Shown here in pieces: positions 56,001-64,000 of a stretch of DNA of 64,000 nucleotides (position 1 is the stretch's first letter; every line of letters starts with the position of its first letter). Origin of the DNA: Crambe crambe. Lineage: Eukaryota > Porifera > Demospongiae > Poecilosclerida > Crambeidae. The notes beneath the pieces were generated by a model. That model made no database searches and had not been told where the DNA came from. It saw only the letters and a program-made list of their open reading frames with translations. The position numbers were made by a program, and so were the translations under genes. Location of the stretch: positions 6,262,001-6,326,000 of the forward strand of contig OZ004592.1 of NCBI GenBank assembly GCA_963924555.1. Direction: 5' to 3'.

Positions 56001-58604
56001 ACTGATAATTGTAGCTCCATGACTCTGCAACTAGCCCACCAAGTAGACATTATGTGACTCTGTGCTTGTCAGCTTTAAAATGATAACAATCGATGTTATG
56101 TAATACATAACACAGAGCAACCTTATTATTCCACAAGTACATAACACAGAGCAACCTTATTATTCCACAAGTAGATGTGAAATGACATGCTTCTCATGTG
56201 AAATACAGCTTTATCATTTTATCATTTTATCACGCTTCAAACTCAATATACATATTGCCTGGATGGTATCACCACACCCTACACCTCATATCACATGTAC
56301 CCCTATGACTCTCAGTCTTCATCAATGACCCACTCCGTAACAATCACCCCAGGAGGACTTACTACAAGTTCCAGCAAAAACAAATACACACACACAAACA
56401 AATGCACACACACACACAAACAAATGCACACACACACACAAACAAACACACACACTTGTAAATGTGCACATTTCACATGTGACAGCTAAAAGAGAATTAT
56501 CATGTCAACTGAAACTTCAAGAAGTACCTAATTATGTTTATTTTAATACAAGACATATGAGAGAGTAAACAAGAGGAACAGTGGACGCTTACAGTACTTG
56601 ATAGGAAACTTTTATTAATAAGGTTTTTTTTAAATATTATCAGTCAAGTAAAAGTCATACCTTTTCACTCCAAACTGGTCTGTGAAGTTGCCATTGGCAC
56701 GAATGTAAAGAGCCACTTTGGGGGACACAGTGTAGGCTTTAACCCTATCAACCACCTGTAAAACAATCAGACTTATTTTCATGAGTCGATGAATGTGTGT
56801 TGTTTTATCTGTTAACCTCTTCAAACACTCCTGTGAGGTACGCACCAACCTCTCTCACCAGCCATTCCTCTCCAGTGCAACGAGGGACTCCATCCTTGTC
56901 CGTGAGGTTCTGTCGAGCCCTCAGTCTCAGGGCATGATTTGGAGTTATGATCTCCGGGGATACTGCACGCACTACTTCCTTTTAACAAATAATAAGCAGA
57001 CTTATGGCAATATTTGATAATTGAACTTTGAAAACTATATAAACTTTCAATATTAATCCCAAACTGAACTGGTTTAGAAGATAAGAAGAGTCAAAATTTA
57101 TTCCCAAGTCATTCTGGCAGATAATCAACATTCAGGGACATAAAACATAGTCATCCCAAATTGAACTGGCTTAGAAGACAAGAAAGAGTCAAACTTATTC
57201 CTATGCACATCTTAAGTCATTCTGACAATAACAGCTAAGTATTCAAAATCAAACTGAACTGATTTAGGAGATGCAAAGAGTCAAAACCTTTATTCTGCCA
57301 CATACTCATCAAGCATTCAGGGACTTATGAGTCTTCTGGGGCCACTTGACACCTCAAGTATAAGATTTCAGTAATAATTCATAACAGAAACCCTACCTGA
57401 GTTCTGATGGGCATAAAAGCAAAGGTTAAGGGTTAATCATGTGTGTCTCTGCATTGCTACTAAAATCCATCACCATAGCTACAAGCATCATGTCAATAAT
57501 CAGGGTGGAGTAACACTCCCACATTTTCTTTACAGCACTGCTTGCATACAAATTGTCTAATGGATCAGAATGAGCCTTACCACTTCAGGCTGAGGGAGGT
57601 ATGTGATTGGTCCTCGCAGTTGCCACTCGTCCCCAACTTTTCTTGGTGATCCTGTCTCATCGCTCTCGATATCCACCAGTGCACGGAGGTGGAGGGCGTG
57701 CTGAGCTTTGATGACAGGTAGCAACTTCACTGCCTTGGCAGAGGCTATTAAAACGGATACATGTCAGTAGGTAAAGGGTCGTCACCATTGTAGGCTCTGC
57801 CCAATAGTACATGCATATGACGTTCACTGTAATGAATTTGTATGTAAATCCACCATCATAGGTTATGCCCACTAGTGTAGGAGGGAAGTGATATATGGTA
57901 ATGCTATGTTTAGAAACATGAAGACTCAATTCCCTGGAGAGCTGGATCTCACTACTAAGTATGTACGCCATTCAATAAGAACAATCCAGTCAGAGAAGGT
58001 GTTCATGTACTTTACTAGTCTGGCATAGCCGACTCTTTACCACTTTACTTCAACTAGTATATTGGTAAATACATTCAGATAACATACCATCAGGTGAAGC
58101 ACCTTCTAGAGACTCCCCTGGATAGAGGGGAAACGGTTCCTAAAAGAAAACAGTTAACATCACACCCATGATACCCAACAAAGTGTCACTGTGACATACT
58201 CCATGAGTGCGGACTTCTTTGTGCCCAAATTTCAAATCAAAGAGCTTTCCTTCTTGCAGCGGCTTGCTACAGGAGGTATTGAGATATGGGAAACAATAAG
58301 GGGATAGTGTGAGCATGTTACAAATGGACTACTCACTTCTTATCAATAGGGTCCTTGACGACACAGTAATGGCCTGGGGGAATCTTGACAAAGGGGAGTG
58401 GTCCAGCTACCAGCTTATGATTATCCTGCAACATTAGGTTCTGAGGACCAACCTCCAATGCTGTTACATTTGTGTTCTTGTGATAGAAAAAACAAAGAAG
58501 GGAAGTTCAATAATACTCACCCAGTAAACAAAGGCATTCCTTACCAAGTCCAGAACATGGACATAGTGGTTGGGGAGAATACCCGCAATTTTCTTATCTG
58601 CCAT
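46308..58604 (-). CDS. MVP: Major vault protein
   Basis: Twenty-one exons: 58545-58604, 58337-58476, 58200-58266, 58088-58139, 57581-57744, 56817-56978, 56661-56755, 55820-55886, 55274-55415, 54881-55057, 52218-52311, 52006-52161, 51820-51895, 50944-51097, 50743-50882, 49722-49943, 48019-48119, 47479-47705, 47216-47361, 46459-46539, 46308-46397. Phases join throughout, 870 residues (human 893). The N-terminal two thirds are MVP repeats ([50 protein letters not shown]). The shoulder domain has [20 protein letters not shown], the cap helix is long and charged ([20 protein letters not shown]), and the cap ends [14 protein letters not shown]. This protein builds the hollow cytoplasmic vault shell. 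Exon 54881-55057 contains a possible in-frame mini-intron (donor at 54955). The GPCR gene at 52468 lies inside the intron 52312-54880. Confidence 0.95.
47979..48014. repeat. (GACT)n next to an MVP splice donor
   Basis: Nine copies of gact beginning four bases into the intron (donor at 48018 on the minus strand). Confidence 0.9.
49362..49470. repeat. Tandem repeat in an MVP intron
   Basis: Units beginning agattctatggctctagtgc and including caactgaaacatgtac occur two and a half times. Confidence 0.8.
52354..52366. promoter_or_regulatory. NRF1-like palindrome upstream of the GPCR gene
   Basis: gcgcatgcgcagtagg, about 100 bp before the GPCR ATG, in the MVP intron. Near-identical to the word upstream of ankyrin gene A. 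Confidence 0.5.
52468..54783 (+). CDS. GABA-B-like class C G-protein-coupled receptor
   Basis: A single uninterrupted 771-residue frame. The N-terminal hydrophobic stretch ([16 protein letters not shown]) is a probable signal peptide. An extracellular Venus-flytrap ligand-binding domain covers about 35-450 ([54 protein letters not shown]), with several N-x-S/T sites. There is no cysteine-rich domain before the membrane part, which fits GABA-B-type rather than glutamate-type receptors. Seven membrane segments lie at about 472-755, with [15 protein letters not shown] after helix 1 and [11 protein letters not shown] after helix 3, both usual in the family. The ligand cannot be named from sequence. 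The gene has no introns and lies antisense within an MVP intron; the intron-poor structure contrasts with every neighbour and could reflect retroposition. Confidence 0.93.
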   Translation: MKLVSTPALSWFIALISFCHHQRECNSSMEMRKTKKNLVILSLLPYPDTGIFQPSWDEGPTLTLAAELAIEHINANPNILPNFNLTIVQADSGCNIKSKAYLALIRDNLMSGEPVVGMIGPGCSVSASIIGELSGKDQLSLVNVHIAGSLLLANRNKYPFSFGTLDSTEVFVETLIELIKRNKWNHVSALYDESRLYYYSTIQVMENQTKDNPDSNYFYSAVYNTYIPLNIIQNNYKVILLFVGPDFLSKILCLAWKYRMVYPVYQFVIVSRVVEEIKAVNFTYNNELVTCNSVNIHQMITNMLIIHYQLKPFNVSMATDSGLCYEEFIETYHHAVLNSSLNPRKEWENYTSIEPSFWASSYFDAVWSLALALNNSMDSVNLSAYRFGHLSDAEILRKKLLELNYMGVSGHITFDNTTGYVQRNVEIYQISPLGEMREIGYYSRINESIYLTDTARFINGEFNHLVRILTAPKSLAAIMLALTIIGLLLVLLLQILTIIYRTSKSIKASSPKLTQFAFIGCYTLGLGSILNACVETFTDQIAHSTICMLWHVINIASAIGTTLIFGTVCMRTWRLYRIFVHYKNPGRFLSEKILIVLVIMMVGINIIISIAWSLNDPFVPLSKLHKRSYEEVKTNNVTTNIRIVDEMIYSCQQERNFLLWCFSLMFFNVILVGGTVILAFLTRNIPHKDFKTRGIMSLSYILTGILGLGFALYTVLLLQLNTHATTLRLVTAGILFNIYIYLSCVLLFLPPLYPQFKLRITKMLPYIHITK
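55937..55999. repeat. (TC)n microsatellite
   Basis: About 30 TC repeats in an MVP intron. Confidence 0.95.
56104..56173. repeat. Two tandem copies of a 35-bp unit
   Basis: acataacacagagcaacctt plus ~15 bp, repeated directly, in an MVP intron. Confidence 0.85.
56380..56456. repeat. CA-rich microsatellite
   Basis: Units of cacacaaacaaatgcacaca repeated three times in an MVP intron. Confidence 0.9.
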
Positions 58605-58869
58605 ATCACAAGTCGCCTTAGTAGTCGGAGCAGGGCAAAATTCAGCACCTTAGTAGTAGCAGTAGTTAGCCAGTCCTCAGCTAACAAGTCGCCCGAGTAC
58701 TGTGTGACGTGGGGGTGTAACGTGAACCTTGCACCTAGCCCCACCCATTTTTAGCACGTGTGCTATGTTAGGGGTGTTGCCGAGATTCGTTCTTTGCCAA
58801 TCCAAAAGGTATGTTGTAATTACCAACTGATAGTGCATAGTAACGCTTCCCTCATTCAGTACACTTGCA
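58605..58869. promoter_or_regulatory. Divergent promoter of MVP and FAHD2
   Basis: Only 265 bp separate the two ATG codons, so both genes must share this region. No TATA box evident. tagcacgtgtgct at about 58752 contains an E-box-like CACGTG core. Confidence 0.55.
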
Positions 58870-60674
58870 ATGGCTGCCAAGTTGAGACTGCTGCAGTTTT
58901 GTGAGCCTGGTGGAGGGGGCAGACAACGTGTGGGAGTTGAAGTGGAAGGTGGGAGGGTGGTAGATGTGACAGCTGTGGACCCCTCCATTCCTACTGACAT
59001 GAAAACTTTCCTGCAGGGTTTTGATACCAACACTGCAGCTGCTACAAAGTACGAATCCATAAATTCTAAGCACATAGCATGCAATCACCAATGATAACAT
59101 AATGCAAGTATGCCCATAACTTCTGCACTGAGTTTGTTTTTTCTTCACTCATTACCTTGTAGTATATTGTGTACATGTTAGGTTCAACATTTTTCCTCCT
59201 CTGACACTCTGTGCATCCCCTATTTTCCTGTAGGGCTGTAGAGAAGGCTCTAGCCAGCAACCAGAACATTCTCCCACAGGACGGCTATGACCTCAGGGCT
59301 CCAATTTATGACCCCCAGAAGTTGATTTGCATTGGCATGAACTACGTGGACCACTGCCTGGAGCAGAACATTCCAGTTCCCAAGGAACCCATTATTTTCA
59401 ATAAATTCAGCTCCTCCATCACCGAACCCAATGGAGTTGTGGAGCTCTCAGACATTGTTAAGGTAACTAACCATCAATCTTTTCTTCTTCTTCTCTTCCT
59501 CCTCCTCCTCCCAATGCCTAGGATTTTCAATGTATGTTTTCGTGACTGCAGGAGTTGGATTTTGAAGTTGAGTTAGCCTTCGTAATGGCCAAATCTGGAA
59601 GAAATATCAAGGTAATGAGATAATTTCTTATCCCATTACATGAAGTAAGGGTATATTGCTTTGAGTTATACGGTAATGCTAGAGAGTAATGCTAGAGTTA
59701 AGGATAATGCTAGAGTAATGTTAGAGTAATGCTAGAGTTAAGGATAATGCTGGAGTAATGCTAGAGTTAAGGATTATGTTAGAGTAATGCTAGAGTTAAG
59801 GATAATGCTGGAGTAATGCTAGAGTTAATAATGCTAGAGTAATGTTAGAGTAATGCTAGAGTTAAGGATAATGCTGGAGTAATGCTAGAGTTAATTAAGG
59901 ATAAGGAATAATGAGAAATGCAGTTATTTGGCTATATCCCAATGTGGAAGTGACTGATTCAGAAACTATATCAACTGAATCCCCTCAGGCATCAGAAGCC
60001 ATGTCTTATGTGGCAGGCTACACTGTGGCTCATGATGTGAGTGCCCGTGACTGGCAACTCAAGAGGAATGGAGGCCAGTGGCTGCTTGGGAAAACCTTCA
60101 ACACTTACTGTCCTCTGGGGCCAGTCATTGTTACCACAGCAGCGCTTTCAGGTATGGTGCATTTCTCATGAGTTCTACGTGAATCACAGTATCTTTTACC
60201 GACTGTTTTTGTGCACAGATCCTCATAAGCTAGGTATCCGGTGTCGTTTGAATGGGGCAACTGTCCAGGACTCCAATACTGACCAATTGGTCCACAAAAC
60301 AGAAGACCTGGTTGCCTGGATATCTCAGTAAGTTAGAACCTCCGATAAAGGACACTCTGAAAGAGGACAAACTAAAAGGTTATACAACCTCTCAATCTAC
60401 AAAGAACAAAATGCTTGGAGGTTCCCATTCTATTAGCTAGCTCTTTTAAGGTTTTTGTGACTGTGATAGGTTTGTGACATTTCAACCTGGAGATGTGATT
60501 CTCACTGGCACACCACCAGGTGTGGGTTGCTTCCGTAAACCGCCCCTGTACCTCAAGGTGACTCAAATGATGGCAGTGTGTAGGTACAATGATAATGCTG
60601 TTGTTTTGCAGAAAGGAGATGTGGTAGAATGTGAAATAGATGAAATTGGAACTATTAGAAACGTCATTCAGTGA
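58870..60674 (+). CDS. FAHD2: Fumarylacetoacetate hydrolase domain protein, FAHD2-like
   Basis: Seven exons: 58870-59048, 59234-59462, 59552-59611, 59989-60151, 60219-60327, 60470-60557, 60612-60674; phases join, 296 residues (human FAHD2A 314). Conserved FAH core: [37 protein letters not shown], the metal-binding acidic stretch [45 protein letters not shown] and a C-terminal [13 protein letters not shown]. The three acidic residues that bind Mg/Mn in the family (E-x-E and D) are present. The family hydrolyses or decarboxylates small acylpyruvate-type molecules; the exact substrate is not known. Intron 3 holds a minisatellite. Confidence 0.94.
59673..59895. repeat. Minisatellite in FAHD2 intron 3
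   Basis: Irregular repeats of gagtaatgctagagttaagg and shorter forms, about a dozen units. Confidence 0.9.
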
Positions 60675-61271
60675 AAAATACAACTCTAACCTTTATAAAT
60701 TAAATTATTATTTATAACACCTTTAAACTCTAACCTTTATAAATTGTGTTGTTGGTCTTTACTATAGCCACATTTATTACAGTTGATATGATGTAAGGCT
60801 TGGCCTAGGACTTAGTTAAAGTTGCCAAGAGAATCCTACAGCCATGCTTTGAACTCAATATGGCTTCCTGATTTGGCTTGTGAGAGCTGCAATAATTATG
60901 GCTTCCTGTCTGCAATTTGGGTTGGCTGTGGTAACAAGCTGTGTGTCCCAAATAATTGGTTTACTCAAAATCGAAGGAGCATCAATATGATTATATAGAA
61001 CCCCCATGAGAGGATGAAGAGACTGGTTATTTGCAAATACAAAGTCCTAAGGTTTTAATCACTCTGGACCTTTTTTTTATACTGAAAATTGAAACCACAC
61101 GCTGTCAACTGTTGATCAATCTGCAGTAATGTTATGCCATACATACAAACAGAGTAACGAAGTGATCATTAGACAAAAATAATAAGCCAATAAAATTAAT
61201 AGTAATATGAATGAAGAAAGTTGTGAATTGATGATATGATGAATCTGTTTTTTGTCATTTTAAGGCACTGG
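60675..61271. other. Convergent spacer of FAHD2 and the glycine-rich gene
   Basis: Both genes end here. The phrase aactctaacctttataaatt occurs twice (about 60681 and 60727). No other feature seen. Confidence 0.45.
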
Positions 61272-64000
61272 TCATCTTGACACGTTGTAGCAACTTTCTT
61301 CCACTCTTAGCTGGTGACTTCTCAGCACATGAATGGAGTCCTGAAGGACCCGAAGTGGTGGTAAGCTCTCGCTGCTCCCCACATCAACAGTTACTGTATT
61401 GCTTGTCTGTCTCGATAAACTCATGATTCTATGTGTTTGAGTTTTGGAGCCTGCGATATCACTTGAACTCAGAGCTCCAGGCCAGGAGAGCAATGAGCCA
61501 GACTTATCAGTACAGAGAATGCCATTTTGGCTCAAATCAGTGATGCTCAAAGACTTGCACATCTCTTGAATTTCATTGGCAGCCTCCAGGACAGCAGGGA
61601 ACTGAAAACGTCCAGCTCTCTCTGACACTTCTCTCTGAATCAGGGAAAGCATCTGATTCACGGTATTTGCCATTCCATTCAAGGTGTAGACACACTTATT
61701 GCTTTGCAGGTCTTCTCTGACTTGCTTCATTCTAGAAATGCTCCCACAGCAACCCAGAACCTCGTCAGCCACTTCGTGAGCAATTACAATGGCCGCCAAC
61801 TGCTGTTTCTTCAAGAACATGCCATTTGGAAGGTGGCACTTGACGAATCCCTGTGAGGACTTGTCGTCCGAACTCTTCAGGATCCTGAGCTTGCACTTCA
61901 GGGGAACTGATGCCAGCACAGTCAGAAATACTTGTCCGAACCTGCTCGCTAGGGGGAACTCTCTCGACTCTGTTGTGAGCAAGGGGTCATCTGCTCCCAT
62001 GGATGTCAAGCTACCACCTGCTCCATCCACACACTGAAAATTGGATGACCTTGGGATCGGACACTTTCTGACGTCGATCAATCCATACGTGTACTTGCAC
62101 AAGCTCTTCTGGACAATTTTAGTGTTGTGGCTGAAAACTGCCAAGGCCTGAGCAGGATGATCTTTCTCCAACTTCTTCAGAATTTTCTTCTCTGATTTCT
62201 TGATGGCAACATCAGCAGGCACAAGAGTGCCAGGGGCTACGAGGTGGTGACCGGAATGAATGTCTTCTGGGAGTTTCATACGATCTTGGGGGTTACAGAG
62301 GTGACGCAGGATTTGAGCGTGCCCTTTGTTGTCGTAGTGATAGTCCTCCAGAGAATGTGGGGCGGATGAAGAGAGGAATAGGAGCATGTTTGAATCGAGG
62401 GCTTTTGATGATTCCAAGTGAGACACAATCTGGCCAGGTGGGATTTTATCCAGGTTACAGTGTGGATAAATGATGGTCTTGGCACTGTACATCTTGTAAA
62501 ACGGAGGGAGGCTGGAAGTGAAAAGATTGGAGGAGCTGATGCGATTGAATGATGAAGACTGTGAGCTTGGAACTTCGACAGAATTGCTGCCTTCAAGTTC
62601 TGTTCTCTCGCTTGTATGAAGGTCTTTCCTGTCATTGCTGGCGTCCCAGTAATCCACATTCAGATTGAGGATGTCAAAGATCTTCTGCCAGAGAGTGAAC
62701 TCGGTTGCTGAGATCAGTTCACTTGTGATCATCAGTACGTCTCCGAGGTTACTTGGAGAATTGGATGGAGAGTATGCTGGAGTGACTCGAATCCCTTGTT
62801 GCTTATACTCCACCAGTTTTCCCTTGTAGTGGAGATCAGACTGCCAGAAGCAGCTGTCGCAAAGTTTAGCTTCAGAATCCATCATGATGGAAATTGGGAC
62901 TGTTAAGACCTCACCTGGCTCGATCTTTTTGATCGTTATCCACATACTATTGGGAACGCAAGGGTCATGTGTCACTCGGAATGGTGATTGCTCCATCTTG
63001 TTCTGGTAGACTCCCAAAGGCACTAGAGAAGAGCTCAGACGCAAACATACTGACACGCTTCCATTACTGTTCTCTGTTGACCCATACGTAACCTGAGAAA
63101 CATTCTCGACTCCTACCTCAAAGACTGAAACCTCTCCTCTGCCAATGTTTTTCCTTGAGAGAGCAAAGCTGAATCGAATAGGGTAGGCAACCTGTAGTGT
63201 TTTCTCTAAAGATACTTCAAATGGCCTTCCCAGGAGTTCAATACGTGGTGCAAAACTGGCCTCAGCAGAGAGAGGTCCGGGAAGATTTGGAGTAGCCTGA
63301 TCGATAATTCTTCCTTTGAATTCCACAGGTACTGAAAAAGACTCGTTTGGAGCAAGCTCAGGCAGTTCAAAGACTGTGGATTCAAAGCAAATGGTCTTGG
63401 TGGTTGGGAAGAGAAGCTTTGCACCTTTGGGTAAGGGTAGTCCTCCAGTGTTTGAAACAACTACTTCAGACACTGTGAACAGCTGATTGGGCTCATAGGT
63501 ATTATCACACAGTGCAGGTGAAATCTTCATGGAGGAAACTGTAGCTTCATATCTTGACCCCGACTGATGTAGGACCTCTCCTGATAGGAGCTGCACAACC
63601 CACAGCAAACCTCCATCACTCCCTGAGTTACCATCCTGTCCGGTCTTCCCGCTAGTACCATCGGTACCCGTACTGCCGGGTTTCCCCTTCATCCCTCTCA
63701 CTGTCTGGACAGCTCCTCTCACATCCGATTCTTCTTCCCATGATCCTCCTTCTCCACCATATCCTGCTGTCCCTCCTTTACCACCATCTCCTCCCTCTCC
63801 GGCTTTTCCTTTCTTCCCTGCTCGACAGTCGGTTTCAACAAGCATCAGTAAACGTGGATCAGATGCTGTAATAACACAAACACCGCCTGAACCAGCACTA
63901 CCTCCATCTCCACCATCACCTCCGGCTCCGCCATACCCTCCATCTCCTCCGTGTCCTCCATCCCCATTCTTCCCTCCATTTCCACCATCTCCACCACTTC
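61272..64000 (-). CDS. Large glycine-rich protein, 3' part
   Basis: The open frame runs without a break from the right window edge to the stop at 61272 (about 910 codons here); the start lies beyond the window. The first part is a Gly/Asp-rich repeat (GDGGYGGAGGDGGDGG, then GKAGEGGDGGKGGTAGYGG), followed by a short collag­en-like stretch (GKPGSTGTDGTSGKTGQDG). The next ~300 residues look like beta-sandwich domains (FTVSEVVVSNTGGLPLPKGA; LAPNESFSVPVEFKGRI; RFSFALSRKNIGRGEVSVFE). The C-terminal 450 residues are mixed, with a Lys-rich helix (KKSEKKILKKLEKDHP) and a helical end (LIQREVSERAGRFQFPAVLE). No catalytic motif or membrane segment is evident in the visible part. No named family recognised with confidence. 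The lack of introns over 2.7 kb is unusual for this locus. Confidence 0.8.
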   Translation of the reverse strand, partial: SGGDGGNGGKNGDGGHGGDGGYGGAGGDGGDGGSAGSGGVCVITASDPRLLMLVETDCRAGKKGKAGEGGDGGKGGTAGYGGEGGSWEEESDVRGAVQTVRGMKGKPGSTGTDGTSGKTGQDGNSGSDGGLLWVVQLLSGEVLHQSGSRYEATVSSMKISPALCDNTYEPNQLFTVSEVVVSNTGGLPLPKGAKLLFPTTKTICFESTVFELPELAPNESFSVPVEFKGRIIDQATPNLPGPLSAEASFAPRIELLGRPFEVSLEKTLQVAYPIRFSFALSRKNIGRGEVSVFEVGVENVSQVTYGSTENSNGSVSVCLRLSSSLVPLGVYQNKMEQSPFRVTHDPCVPNSMWITIKKIEPGEVLTVPISIMMDSEAKLCDSCFWQSDLHYKGKLVEYKQQGIRVTPAYSPSNSPSNLGDVLMITSELISATEFTLWQKIFDILNLNVDYWDASNDRKDLHTSERTELEGSNSVEVPSSQSSSFNRISSSNLFTSSLPPFYKMYSAKTIIYPHCNLDKIPPGQIVSHLESSKALDSNMLLFLSSSAPHSLEDYHYDNKGHAQILRHLCNPQDRMKLPEDIHSGHHLVAPGTLVPADVAIKKSEKKILKKLEKDHPAQALAVFSHNTKIVQKSLCKYTYGLIDVRKCPIPRSSNFQCVDGAGGSLTSMGADDPLLTTESREFPLASRFGQVFLTVLASVPLKCKLRILKSSDDKSSQGFVKCHLPNGMFLKKQQLAAIVIAHEVADEVLGCCGSISRMKQVREDLQSNKCVYTLNGMANTVNQMLSLIQREVSERAGRFQFPAVLEAANEIQEMCKSLSITDLSQNGILCTDKSGSLLSWPGALSSSDIAGSKTQTHRIMSLSRQTSNTVTVDVGSSESLPPLRVLQDSIHVLRSHQLRVEESCYNVSR

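Noticed and set aside
1-64000. tRNA or rRNA genes
   Set aside because: No cloverleaf with A- and B-box words or rRNA-like sequence was noticed on reading either strand; a dedicated scan was not possible.

Overview
This looks like nuclear DNA from a demosponge, most like Amphimedon queenslandica. That identification is an inference from gene content and style, not from a database match. The genes are split by many very short introns (often 50-100 bp, GT...AG), intergenic space is small, and the spaces are full of short inverted-repeat elements and runs of tagctagc. The proteins are clearly animal (NEDD1, DNA polymerase lambda, PDCD4, major vault protein, FAHD2), next to a GABA-B-like class C receptor and ankyrin proteins with a death-fold-like domain. 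All exon coordinates below come from reading splice sites, checking that phases join, and comparing with known families from memory.

Left part (1-5.1 kb): the start of a secreted Calx-beta-like gene on the minus strand, diverging from a complete NEDD1 gene on the plus strand (17 coding exons).

Repeat-rich middle (5.1-28.6 kb): a decayed pogo/Jerky-type transposon with a C-terminal zinc-finger-like tail, a duplicated 3' end of NEDD1, at least eight short inverted-repeat elements (several nested, several with clean target-site duplications), a large inverted repeat, three copies of a small cysteine-rich predicted GPI-anchored protein gene with the same TATA promoter, and a relic of a Fanzor/TnpB-like RNA-guided nuclease.

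Right part (28.6-64 kb), dense with genes: POLL (-), a small acidic protein starting MGNLLS (-), two tandem paralogous ankyrin genes with a CARD/death-like domain (-), PDCD4 (-), the 21-exon major vault protein gene MVP (-) with an intronless class C GPCR gene nested on the opposite strand in one intron, FAHD2 (+) sharing a 265-bp divergent promoter with MVP, and a large glycine-rich protein (-) that runs off the right edge.

The conserved genes are independent housekeeping functions (spindle nucleation, DNA repair, translation control, vaults, metabolite hydrolysis) rather than one pathway. The most notable items are the Fanzor relic, the GPI-anchored family with a changing middle exon and an almost constant last exon, and the tandem death-fold/ankyrin genes.
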